20,324 nucleotides of DNA from Bacteroidales bacterium UBA6229 (GTDB lineage: Bacteria; Bacteroidota; Bacteroidia; Bacteroidales; F082). The first letter of the stretch is position 1, and each line of letters opens with the position of its first letter. Below, piece after piece: positions 1-8,301 of this stretch. A model generated the notes under the pieces. The model did no database searches and was not told the DNA's origin. It saw only the letters and a program-made list of their open reading frames with translations. The stretch is taken from contig DJWN01000011.1 in the NCBI GenBank assembly GCA_002440975.1, forward strand, positions 3,971 through 24,294. The letters are read 5' to 3'. Position numbers and translations under genes: made by a program.

Positions 1-784
1 CAAGAAGCTCACAAATGCCTCTCACGCCTTCATTCACCGGAATTTTATCCTCAAAAAGTTTGATGCCAAAATCCTGGTGTTTGCACAATTCTGAGCTTAC
101 TGTTGCCAAACCACCACGGGTAGCGTCACGCATAAAACGTATCTGGCTTTTAAATTCATTTAATGAATCAATCAAACCGTTGAGGCTGGTACAGTCTGAT
201 TCAACATTTGTGCTGATATTCAGTTGGTTTCTGGCCGACATCACCGCCATGCCATGATCGCCAATGCTGCCGTTGATCAGTATCTTATCACCTGTTTTGA
301 TGTGTTCAATCCCCAAGGCTGAAAAGTTTTCATCAAATGAGCCAATGCCACTTGTATTGATAAATATTTTATCGCATTTACCACGCTCAACCACTTTGGT
401 GTCGCCGGTAACAATCTGAATGCCAGCTTTCGTCGCTTCTTCGGCCATGGAACGCACTACATTCTCAAGCGTTTCCATTGACAGACCTTCTTCTAATATG
501 AATCCCACACTCAGAAAAGCAGGCCTGGCACCCTGAACGGCCAGGTCGTTAACTGTGCCGGCGATGGCCAGCTTACCAATATCCCCTCCGGGAAAGAACA
601 GCGGATCAACAACAAAGGAGTCTGTCGTAAATGCTATTTTGCCTTTCTCAGTAGCGAGTAGAGCAGCGTCGCTTAATAGATTGAGTGTTGGATTGTTAAA
701 ATGTTTCAGAAAAATTGACTCAATAAGTTCGTGAGTGAGATGGCCACCACTGCCGTGACCCAGCAGGATATTTTTTTGCTTCAT
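1..784 (-). CDS. hypE: HypE, hydrogenase expression/formation protein (C-terminus cut by window edge)
   Basis: I translated this by hand; the frame stays open to the window edge and gives 261 codons. HypE belongs to the AIR-synthase/PurM-like ATPase superfamily. With HypF it turns a C-terminal Cys carbamoyl group into thiocyanate, the source of the cyanide ligands of [NiFe]-hydrogenase, in the cytoplasm. Visible family motifs are GHGSGG (residues 9-14), DPLFFPGGDIGKLA (about 60-73), TVNDLAVQGA, GDTKVVERG, the glycine-rich INGSIGDHGMAV and MRDATRGGLAT. The family is usually about 330-350 residues, so some 70-90 residues, including the C-terminal active Cys motif, lie outside. The ATG at 784 is chosen because GHGSGG normally begins within about ten residues of the start. 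The GH13 stop is 72 bp upstream on the same strand. It has no obvious link to glycan use and marks the PUL border. Confidence 0.93.
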   Translation of the reverse strand, partial: MKQKNILLGHGSGGHLTHELIESIFLKHFNNPTLNLLSDAALLATEKGKIAFTTDSFVVDPLFFPGGDIGKLAIAGTVNDLAVQGARPAFLSVGFILEEGLSMETLENVVRSMAEEATKAGIQIVTGDTKVVERGKCDKIFINTSGIGSFDENFSALGIEHIKTGDKILINGSIGDHGMAVMSARNQLNISTNVESDCTSLNGLIDSLNEFKSQIRFMRDATRGGLATVSSELCKHQDFGIKLFEDKIPVNEGVRGICELL

Positions 785-856
785 TCGAAGTTTGTTTTCG
801 ATATAAGCAGCAAAATTAAGGAAAAAGCAGTTGTGGAAAAACCCAACGAACAAAAT

Positions 857-2476
857 TCAGTTAGATTTGTAGATCAGGTATTCGTTGGAGTTCAACAATA
901 TGTTTCCATGAATTATAGTACTGTTAACTGGTAGATTACAGTGTTTTGATTTGCCGAAATTGATGACGATATGAACTGTGTCATTGTTGTAGGATCGGCC
1001 ATACTTCAGCATTTCATCCTCCAGATTTAAATAGCTGTAGCTGCCCAATTGTAAGGCAGGCTGTTCTTTTCTTATAGCGATCAGCTTTTTTATTTCATCT
1101 AAGAAGCTTTCTGAATTTTGGATTTGAGTATCAACATTAATGGTTTTGTATTTTTCCTGTATATTGATCCAGGGTTTAGCTGTTGTGAAACCTGCATTTT
1201 TTGTAGTGTCCCACTGCATGGGCGAACGAGACCTGTCTCGATTATGTAAATTGGCATATTCCATGGCTTCCAGGCTTGGTTTTCCGTCATCCAAGGCAAG
1301 CTGATAACGTGTTTTTGCTTGTATATCAACTATTTCATCTGGTTTTTGAGCGATGATGTTTTGCATTCCAATTTCATCACCATAGTAAATAAAGGGTACC
1401 CCTTTGGCAGTAAGAATTAAGCAATGCAGTGCCAATGCTTTTTGTGGATTAAGATCAGCCAGCCGATTCATCAGCCTGGGGTTATCATGACTGCCAAAAA
1501 ACAGGGTAGGAAGGCCGGGCATTTTGCTTTCCATTGTTTTGATTTCCTGATAGATTTGGTCGAGATTAAAATGGGGGATGCTTCCAAAATTAAAATTGAA
1601 CACCACATCCATCATCGCAGGTGATTGATAGGTTTGAAGTACTTCAATTTTATCACTTCCTACTTCTCCAACCAGAAATTTGTTTTCGTATTCCTCTACA
1701 GTGTTCCGAATCAGGTTCAGGGCATTTTTCAATCCGGGCTGATCGATGTCATATTGATGAACCTGCTCACCCTCGATTATGGGATTGTCTGAAGGAATTC
1801 CGTCAGTATTTAAAAAATTGATCACATCGAGTCTGAATCCATCAATACCCAAATCAAGCCAAAACCGGAGAACCTCTAGCATTTCTTTAACAAGAGCCGG
1901 ATTGTTCCAGTTGAGATCCGCCATTTTTTTATCAAACTTGTGATAATAATACTGATGTGTCAGGCTGTCGTATTCCCAGGCTGACCCCCCGAAAAAAGAT
2001 TCCCAATTGTTTGGTTCGTCACGCCAGATGTAATAATCACGATAAGGACTATCCCTGGATTTTCGTGCCTCCTGAAACCAGTAACAATCTGTTGAGCTGT
2101 GATTTAGCACCATATCCATGATTACCTTCACATTACGTGCATGGGCTTCGGCAAGAAAAATTTTAAAGTCTGTAATACTGCCATAGACCGGATCAATTTG
2201 ATAATAATCTGCTATATCATAACCATTATCTATTTTTGGTGATTTGAGAAAAGGTGTAAGCCAAATCGCGTCAATCCCAAGTACTTGCAAGTAATCAAGA
2301 CGAGTAGTCATTCCATTGAAGTCGCTATATCCATCCTCATTTGAATCTTGAAAAGATGGCATATAGATTTGATAGAACACACTCTTTTTCCACCAGGGAT
2401 TCTCCTCCTGAGTTTCAGAATAGCCTCTGGTTGTTAGTATCAAAATCAGGCTAAACAGCAAAGCTTTTCTACACAT
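857..2476 (-). CDS. Periplasmic GH13 alpha-glucosidase (oligo-1,6-glucosidase-like)
   Basis: This 539-residue protein should hydrolyse alpha-glucosidic bonds in short oligosaccharides. It starts with a signal peptide (about residues 1-20, hydrophobic LLFSLILILTT) with no lipobox, so it is probably soluble in the periplasm. The GH13 regions are DMVLNHSS (121-128), MADLNW (185-190), GFRLDVIN (213-220, nucleophile Asp217), GEVGS (270-274, acid/base Glu271) and SHDNPR (329-334, Asp331). The Asp-rich loop DSNEDGYSDFNG (44-55) matches the metal-binding loop of oligo-1,6-glucosidases. Val218 after the nucleophile is the residue linked to alpha-1,6 preference in that group; Thr there marks alpha-1,4. 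The ATG at 2476 is chosen over an upstream TTG at 2509 because it begins a clean signal peptide. A strong terminator lies just upstream, so it is probably transcribed apart from the susCD operon. TreC-like sugar-phosphate hydrolases share the motifs, but export argues against a phosphorylated substrate. Confidence 0.92.
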   Translation of the reverse strand: MCRKALLFSLILILTTRGYSETQEENPWWKKSVFYQIYMPSFQDSNEDGYSDFNGMTTRLDYLQVLGIDAIWLTPFLKSPKIDNGYDIADYYQIDPVYGSITDFKIFLAEAHARNVKVIMDMVLNHSSTDCYWFQEARKSRDSPYRDYYIWRDEPNNWESFFGGSAWEYDSLTHQYYYHKFDKKMADLNWNNPALVKEMLEVLRFWLDLGIDGFRLDVINFLNTDGIPSDNPIIEGEQVHQYDIDQPGLKNALNLIRNTVEEYENKFLVGEVGSDKIEVLQTYQSPAMMDVVFNFNFGSIPHFNLDQIYQEIKTMESKMPGLPTLFFGSHDNPRLMNRLADLNPQKALALHCLILTAKGVPFIYYGDEIGMQNIIAQKPDEIVDIQAKTRYQLALDDGKPSLEAMEYANLHNRDRSRSPMQWDTTKNAGFTTAKPWINIQEKYKTINVDTQIQNSESFLDEIKKLIAIRKEQPALQLGSYSYLNLEDEMLKYGRSYNNDTVHIVINFGKSKHCNLPVNSTIIHGNILLNSNEYLIYKSN

Positions 2477-2507
2477 GACGACTTGATTTTTAAAAAAATA
2501 CAGGATC

Positions 2508-2575
2508 AAAAAAAAGAGCCGACCCAGTGCCTCACTAACCTTATGAAAATGAGCACTGAGCCGGAACTCTTTTTA
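2508..2575 (-). terminator. Strong hairpin terminator after the LamG/susCD operon
   Basis: On the minus strand, AAAAAGAG (from 2574) followed by a CCGGCTCAGTGC arm pairs with GCACTGGGTCGG then CTCTTTTT (down to about 2511). There is a two-base bulge, a few G-U or mismatched pairs, and a loop of about 16-20 bases. The 3' side ends in eight T residues on the minus strand. It begins about 26 bp past the LamG stop and ends about 30 bp before the GH13 ATG. The A-tract on the other arm would let it stop plus-strand transcription too. Confidence 0.8.
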
Positions 2576-2600
2576 GAATTAATGAATCAAAATGTCGGTT

Positions 2601-3668
2601 TTAAGGTTTTTCGACGTTATAGATAGATTCAATTTGAGCAGAAGTTAATGCTGTATTGTAGATGCGGATTTCATCCAGAATTCCCTGGAAATAACCGCCC
2701 CATTCTACATTGTAATCACCATCAGGACCAGTATAAACACTTGTTGGGAGATCCTGTCCAAAAATCAGGTTCATTGGTTCTGAGAGGGTAATAGCTGTTC
2801 CGGGCGTGTTGTCCCAGAGTTTAACCAGCGTACCATCCAGATAGAAAGCCATTTCATTATTTTTAAAAGAAACGGCCACGTGATACCATTCGCCCAAATC
2901 GATTGTTGGGGATTCGTTGTCGCGGTCGTGCCATACTTCTTCTCCTGCGTTTAAGGCTTTTACGGTGAAGAACACTTTAGGAGCATCCTGTAGTTGGAGT
3001 TTGTAGCCATCCCAGCGTTTCATCGAAACCATATAGTTGTTAGCCCATGGCACATCAAGTACATCCGGTTTCATCCATAATGAAATGGTGATTTCCTGTG
3101 GGTTGAGCTGCGCATTATATGGAATTTCAACATTGGCACCCTGATTGAAATAAAGTGCTTTAGTTTCGTTACCATAACGGTCAGTAGCCCATTCGGGGAA
3201 TCCGGCTCCAAAAAATTCATGGCCGGTTTTGAGTGTTCCATTGAAGTTTTTACCCGAAAAATCGTTCACAGTCGTACCTTCTCCTTCATCGAATGTCCAA
3301 TGACCGACAAGAGCTTCAGGAACGATGGGTGTAACTTTCTTTGATTCAAACTCTGTAATAGCCTGATTAAGAGCTGTTACAGCTGCGTCAACCTGAACCT
3401 GGGTGGCTGCTTCATTAGCATTAACAGTTTTCGCAAGGTTAATTTTTGTTTCGAAAACGGCTTTTGAGCCATACTGATACTGACCTTCTGCCGTGCCTTC
3501 AACGGCATCATTCAGCATGGTTTCGGCTACATTTATTTTGGCTTGTAGCTCGGTTTTGTCAACGGTGATTTCTTCATCATCGTCATCTTTTTTACATCCT
3601 GTAATGGCAACTGCAAACAGCGTAACCATCAGGATCATCATCATTGAAAATGGTTTGAACTTTTTCAT
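2601..3668 (-). CDS. Surface glycan-binding lipoprotein candidate: FIVAR-like helices plus LamG domain (SusE/F position)
   Basis: This 355-residue protein has a type II signal peptide ending in AITGC, with Cys25 as the lipid site. CKKDDDDEE follows, a Lys/acidic stretch typical of the Bacteroidota surface-export signal, so the outer face of the outer membrane is likely. Residues about 35-110 form an Ala-rich helical segment resembling FIVAR modules (VDAAVTALNQAITEFE). Residues about 118-352 form a LamG/concanavalin-like sandwich (LVGHWTFDEGEG at the start, WYHVAVSFKNN and GILDEIRIYNTALT near the end). It starts 22 bp after the susD stop and is the last gene before the terminator, the place where SusE/SusF or other glycan-binding proteins usually sit. 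Binding of the PUL substrate is inferred from position; no catalytic motif is seen. A LamG also occurs in the T9SS protein of this locus. Confidence 0.85.
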   Translation of the reverse strand: MKKFKPFSMMMILMVTLFAVAITGCKKDDDDEEITVDKTELQAKINVAETMLNDAVEGTAEGQYQYGSKAVFETKINLAKTVNANEAATQVQVDAAVTALNQAITEFESKKVTPIVPEALVGHWTFDEGEGTTVNDFSGKNFNGTLKTGHEFFGAGFPEWATDRYGNETKALYFNQGANVEIPYNAQLNPQEITISLWMKPDVLDVPWANNYMVSMKRWDGYKLQLQDAPKVFFTVKALNAGEEVWHDRDNESPTIDLGEWYHVAVSFKNNEMAFYLDGTLVKLWDNTPGTAITLSEPMNLIFGQDLPTSVYTGPDGDYNVEWGGYFQGILDEIRIYNTALTSAQIESIYNVEKP

Positions 3669-3690
3669 AGCATTAAATTTGATTAGTGAA

Positions 3691-5175
3691 TTAAGGGTTA
3701 ATATTAAGATTGATATCTATTTCGTTTTGAGGAATGGAGAAATATCTGTGTTGATCATAATTAAATGAGGTGTTGTTAGAAAGTTTCGATTCTGCGTATG
3801 TTTTTCCGTAACGCATCAGGTCGAAAAACCGATGAAACTCAAAGCCCAGCTCAACGCGTCTTTCATTTCGGATTATTTCGCGCAACTCATTCTGAATTAA
3901 AGTTGTGATATCAGGAAGAAGTTCTTCGGGAATGGATCCAAAACCCTGCAGATTTTCATCGTACAGATAACTTTCGCGGGCTCTTTTTCGCACCAGGTTC
4001 AACGGAGCTAAGGCATCAATGGGTCTTCCCAATTCATTACGCGCTTCAGCTTTCATCAGTAAAACTTCGGCATAGCGCATAAAGATATAATCCAGATCGC
4101 CATCTCCTTTGGTGCCAACCGGTATTTCATTGAGAGGTTGTTGATGTTTGCGGAGACTATATCCTGTGGGCGACCATGCCGGATCGTAGTCTTCTCCGTT
4201 GATCCATTTGGAACCTTCGCGAGCCAGGGTGTAGTCGAGGCGTGGATCATAAATATCTGCCGGTGTCTTTTCAAAAGCATCTACAAAAGCCTGGACAGGA
4301 GCATTGAAGAAATAGCCGTTTTCGTGTTGCGGAGCAAACCATTGATTCATCACATTGCCGGCAAATGGTTCCTGTCCGCTAAGGTGCTGAACAGCGAAAA
4401 CAACTTCTTGATTATCTTGTGTTAACCAATTAAAATTGTTGCTGTAAACATCTTCGAGCGCAAAGGTTCCATTACTTTCAAGTGATTCGATGGCATTCAA
4501 ACATGCATCATAATTCTCGCGGAATAGTTCAACCTTGGCTAACAAACCAAAGGCAGCAGCTTTGGTGGCACGCCCGACCTGAAAACTATTGGATTCAGGC
4601 AATTGCGCTGCTGCATCTGTGAGGTCATCAACAATCTGCTGGTAAATGACATCAACAGGTGATACGCCAACATGAAGCTCTTCTGTGCTATAAGCAGGCA
4701 CTAGCTTCAAAGGGATTTCACCGAATATATTGACCAAATGGAAATAATAATAAGCCCGAAGAAATTTTGCTTCGGCCACAACTTTGGTTTTCATTTCTTC
4801 AGAAACACCTTCACCAAGCCTGTGAATCACATCGTTGGAACGCGATATGCCTTCATAATATCTTTTCCAGATATTGAGTAAAAAGCCATTATCGCGTGTA
4901 TAAGTAAACTGTTCAATGAATTCTATTTCGCTTTGATCGCCGGGATTTCCACCTTTAATGGCATCATCTGAGGCAACATCACCAAAAACCCACAATGCAT
5001 TGTTGATGCTGCTGAATGCCATGGGCTGATATGCGGCGGTGAGTGCCAGTTCGGCATGATTATCGGTTTTATAAAAGGTCTGACTGGTATAGATTCCCTG
5101 CATTTCTTCGTCAAGAAATTTGGAGCAGCTTCCGAGGCTGAGGATAATAATTGCTGATATCAATATCTTTTTCAT
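3691..5175 (-). CDS. SusD/RagB-family outer-membrane lipoprotein
   Basis: This 494-residue protein matches the usual SusD length. The lipobox LGSC places the lipidated Cys at residue 17, followed by SKFLDEE. Family hallmarks are an N-terminal helical region (FLRAYYYFHLVNIFGEIP), the segment IFMRYAEVLLMKAEARNELG about 130 residues from the end, and the C-terminal GFEFHRFFDLMRYGK and YFSIPQNEIDINLN stretches. SusD-like proteins form the lid of the SusC channel and bind the incoming glycan at the cell surface. The gene begins 11 bp after the susC stop, the standard co-transcribed arrangement. The ligand cannot be read from the sequence. Confidence 0.96.
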   Translation of the reverse strand: MKKILISAIIILSLGSCSKFLDEEMQGIYTSQTFYKTDNHAELALTAAYQPMAFSSINNALWVFGDVASDDAIKGGNPGDQSEIEFIEQFTYTRDNGFLLNIWKRYYEGISRSNDVIHRLGEGVSEEMKTKVVAEAKFLRAYYYFHLVNIFGEIPLKLVPAYSTEELHVGVSPVDVIYQQIVDDLTDAAAQLPESNSFQVGRATKAAAFGLLAKVELFRENYDACLNAIESLESNGTFALEDVYSNNFNWLTQDNQEVVFAVQHLSGQEPFAGNVMNQWFAPQHENGYFFNAPVQAFVDAFEKTPADIYDPRLDYTLAREGSKWINGEDYDPAWSPTGYSLRKHQQPLNEIPVGTKGDGDLDYIFMRYAEVLLMKAEARNELGRPIDALAPLNLVRKRARESYLYDENLQGFGSIPEELLPDITTLIQNELREIIRNERRVELGFEFHRFFDLMRYGKTYAESKLSNNTSFNYDQHRYFSIPQNEIDINLNINP

Positions 5176-5186
5176 GCTTCCTGATT

Positions 5187-8100
5187 TTAAAAGTTAACTT
5201 GAACACCAATGTTGTAAGAACGGGCAACCGGATAAGTTCCCCAGTCAATTCCTGTAGCGGCATCGCCTTCTGAGGCTGAATTGTTGCTGGTAGTCATTTC
5301 GGGGTCGAGGCCAGGATATTTGGTAAATGTAAGTAGGTTATATGCTGATGCATAAACTCTTATCCTTTCGATTCCAAAGTTTTTTGTGGTGCTTTTTGGA
5401 ATGGTATAGCCAATCTGCAGGTTTTTTAGGCGAATGAATGAGCCGTTTTCCAGAAAACGTGTTGAAGGTCTGGTATTATTTGCCTTTGATGACCATGAAG
5501 CTCTGGGTTGGGTATTGCTTGTTCCCGGCCCTGTCCAGTGTTCATCATAATATCTTGTGGTCACATTAAATGATCTGTAAAATCCTTCAATATCAGTAGC
5601 AACCTGATAATAAATCTTATGTCCGGTGGCACCATAAAAGAACAAACTTGCATCGAATTGTTTGTAAACGGCATTGATATTCAAGCCTGCAGTTAATTTG
5701 GGGATCGCACTTCCAACATGAACACGATCATTTTCGTCGATAAGTCCGTCATCATTTTGATCTTTAAACTTCACATCTCCCGGCCGAACATTTACGCCCT
5801 GATAGGCACTTGTGAATATTTCAATTTCGTCCTGAAAAATGCCTTCCATTTCGTACAGATAGAATGACCCAACGGGATGCCCTACTTCTGTTTTTGTAGC
5901 ATAGATACCATTGTCAATTCTTCCTCCCAAAATTGGAGCTGGAAGTTCGAGGACTTCATTATGTAGGTAGCTGGTGTTGGCAGCTATAGAAAGATCCACA
6001 TTGCCAACACTGGCGCGGTAAATCATTTCAAGATCAACACCCTGATTTAGGATTTTACCTTTATTTACCCAGGCTGGCTCGGCATAGCCTGCAGAAGGTG
6101 GTATGGGTTCTTTTACAAGCATATTTTCGTTGATTTTATGATAAAAATCTAGGGTTACAGTAATTTTATCCTGCAACCATCCCATGTCGATTCCGGCATT
6201 AATTTGCGTACTGGTTTCCCATTGGAGGTTTTGATTGCCCAAAACAGTGATGGCATATCCATTGAAAAGTGTCCCGTTGAAAGGATAGTTGAAATTGTAT
6301 CCAATTTGATCGGAGTAGGCGTAGTTGCCAACTTCTTGATTACCAATAGCACCATAACCTACCCGAAGCTTAAAAAGGTTCATATTTTCAAAACGACTCA
6401 TAAAGGCTTCTTTATCCAGTCGCCATCCTGCAGAAACAGAATAAAAAGTGCCCCATTTATTTTCTTCACTGAATCGCGAAGAGCCATCACGCCTTAAAGT
6501 AGCTGAGAATAAATACTTTTCTCTCAGGCTATAATTGGCTTTTCCAAAAACAGATAATAAGGAATATCCCCAGCGATTTTCATTTACCATTGTATTGCCG
6601 AGTCCGTTGCCTAGAAAAACTAAAATGGGTGATTGATCCGGAAAATCCTGCTGGGTGCCTGAATGCAAATAGCCATTTCCTTTTATTGCTTCAGAGCCGA
6701 GTATTGCTGAAAAACTATGAATATCGTTGAAAGTAGTGTTGTAAGACAAAACATTACTCCAAGTCCATGTTTGATCCAAGCCATCTTCAATTGTCAGTCG
6801 GTTGGGATTGTTGATGCGGTTATTTGTTCCCCAGTTTCTGTCGAATCGCCTGTGCTGCATCGAAATAAAATCTCCTCCAAACGTGGAAGTGAATGCAACT
6901 TCTGGTAAAATTTGAGCCTTGAGGTAAACATCTCCAAATAGTCTGTTCTGCTTAATGTTATTTTCGGCATAGGTTGCCAATCCAACCGGATTGTAGCCAT
7001 CGCCCAACAAGTCTTGTCGCTCGGGCAGATCTACAAAATTACCTTCAGCATCATAGATCGGAATGCCGGGTGTGCGGAAAAATGCATAGCGAACGATACC
7101 GCCGCCATTACCGCCATAACCATCGCCGCTGCTGCCGATGATGTCGTTATCACTTTGCATCAGGTTGATGTTAGTTCCAATTGTAAGAGCATCTGAAACC
7201 TTGCTTGTGAGGCTTACTTTTCCAGACTTTCTATTGTAATCGCTTCCGATGATAATCCCTTCCTGGCTGAAGTAATTCGCTGAAATCATATAGGTTAGCT
7301 TGTTGTCGCCTCCGCTGACAGAAAGATTCTGATTTTGAATTATGCCATCGCGGAAAATAGCTTCCAGGTGGTTGATATCAGGAAGTGTAGCGGCAAAATC
7401 CGGCTCGATATACTTCCGCTGTAAGCGTGGGTTCTCGATAATTGCGTTATCATTGGCAGCAGCTTCATTGTAGATTTCAACAAATTGATCTTTATTAGCC
7501 ATTTCGGTTAGTTTGCCATGCTGTTGAAGTCCAAACATGGAATTAAATTCAACCCGTGGTTTTCCTTTTTCACCTTTTTTGGTGGTGATTAGCACAACAC
7601 CATTATTGGCACGCGAACCATAAATAGCGGTTGAAGCTGCATCTTTAAGAATGTTTATTGATGCTATATCGTTGGGGTTTAACACATTCAATGCATTCGA
7701 AGTGGGGATTCCATCAACGATGTACAAAGGGTCGTTGCTACTATTTATCGAGCCAACGCCACGGATTCTGATCCGAACGCCTTCGCCAGGCATTCCAGTG
7801 TTGGAGGTAATATTTATACCGGCAGCTCTTCCCTGAAGTGCCTGGTCAGCTCCGCTTACAGGCAGCGAATTTATTTCGTCCAGCTTGATACTGGTTACAG
7901 CTCCTGTTAGATCTGCTTTCTTTCTGGTTTCATAACCCACCACAACAAGTTCGTCAAGTAACTGAACATCAGATGGCATCACTACGTCAATAATGGTTTG
8001 ATCGCCGATTACAACTTCCTGAGTCAAGAAGCCGATATACCTGAAAACCAAAACAGGATTTACTTGATCTGAAGGAATCTCAAGCGCATAAATCCCATCA

Positions 8101-8282
8101 AAATCTGAAGTGGTGCCAACGGTAGTGCCTTTGATGATGATGTTTACACCGGGAAGGCTTTCATTATTCGAGTCGGTGATTGTACCGCTAATAGTGCGGG
8201 TTTGCGCTATGCTGGTTGAAATAGACCCGCCCAGCATCAGGCTAAGCGCGAATAACAATAAGAGTTTGTAAATTAAACGCAT
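5187..8282 (-). CDS. SusC/RagA-family TonB-dependent outer-membrane transporter
   Basis: This 1031-residue protein imports oligosaccharides across the outer membrane using TonB energy, with the SusD-like protein as its lid. It has a signal peptide (residues 1-27, ending SIAQ) and a carboxypeptidase-regulatory-like domain at about 30-103 (ISGTITDSNNESLPGVNIII). Next come the SusC signature DELVVVGY at about 110-117, a plug domain (GVGSINSSNDPLYIVDGIP, then ILKDAASTAIYGSRANNGVV) and a beta-barrel ending in the aromatic YNIGVQVNF. The ATG at 8282 is chosen over a TTG at 8312: it gives a clean signal peptide and lies 19 bp after the upstream stop, whereas the TTG would overlap that gene. No extended N-terminal STN signalling domain is seen, consistent with regulation by the HTCS rather than an anti-sigma factor. 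Confidence 0.96.
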   Translation of the reverse strand: MRLIYKLLLLFALSLMLGGSISTSIAQTRTISGTITDSNNESLPGVNIIIKGTTVGTTSDFDGIYALEIPSDQVNPVLVFRYIGFLTQEVVIGDQTIIDVVMPSDVQLLDELVVVGYETRKKADLTGAVTSIKLDEINSLPVSGADQALQGRAAGINITSNTGMPGEGVRIRIRGVGSINSSNDPLYIVDGIPTSNALNVLNPNDIASINILKDAASTAIYGSRANNGVVLITTKKGEKGKPRVEFNSMFGLQQHGKLTEMANKDQFVEIYNEAAANDNAIIENPRLQRKYIEPDFAATLPDINHLEAIFRDGIIQNQNLSVSGGDNKLTYMISANYFSQEGIIIGSDYNRKSGKVSLTSKVSDALTIGTNINLMQSDNDIIGSSGDGYGGNGGGIVRYAFFRTPGIPIYDAEGNFVDLPERQDLLGDGYNPVGLATYAENNIKQNRLFGDVYLKAQILPEVAFTSTFGGDFISMQHRRFDRNWGTNNRINNPNRLTIEDGLDQTWTWSNVLSYNTTFNDIHSFSAILGSEAIKGNGYLHSGTQQDFPDQSPILVFLGNGLGNTMVNENRWGYSLLSVFGKANYSLREKYLFSATLRRDGSSRFSEENKWGTFYSVSAGWRLDKEAFMSRFENMNLFKLRVGYGAIGNQEVGNYAYSDQIGYNFNYPFNGTLFNGYAITVLGNQNLQWETSTQINAGIDMGWLQDKITVTLDFYHKINENMLVKEPIPPSAGYAEPAWVNKGKILNQGVDLEMIYRASVGNVDLSIAANTSYLHNEVLELPAPILGGRIDNGIYATKTEVGHPVGSFYLYEMEGIFQDEIEIFTSAYQGVNVRPGDVKFKDQNDDGLIDENDRVHVGSAIPKLTAGLNINAVYKQFDASLFFYGATGHKIYYQVATDIEGFYRSFNVTTRYYDEHWTGPGTSNTQPRASWSSKANNTRPSTRFLENGSFIRLKNLQIGYTIPKSTTKNFGIERIRVYASAYNLLTFTKYPGLDPEMTTSNNSASEGDAATGIDWGTYPVARSYNIGVQVNF

Positions 8283-8301
8283 ATCATAATTTTTTTTACC
8301 A

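Noticed and set aside
731..934. Plus-strand open frame of 67 codons over the hypE start and GH13 end
   Set aside because: It overlaps the recognised HypE N-terminus and the GH13 C-terminus on the other strand and has no signal or domain.
857..2476. Trehalose-6-phosphate hydrolase (TreC) as the GH13 identity
   Set aside because: TreC acts in the cytoplasm on a phosphorylated sugar delivered by a PTS; this protein has a signal peptide and no PTS gene is nearby.
3565..3600. Short trinucleotide-like repeat (tcatcatcgtcatc)
   Set aside because: It encodes the Asp/Glu run after the lipidated Cys of the LamG lipoprotein and is explained by surface export, not by a repeat element.
3493..3768. Plus-strand open frame of 91 codons with hydrophobic stretches
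   Set aside because: It is the antisense of the LamG lipoprotein N-terminus and susD end; its Ser run is the complement of the Asp/Glu-rich export signal.
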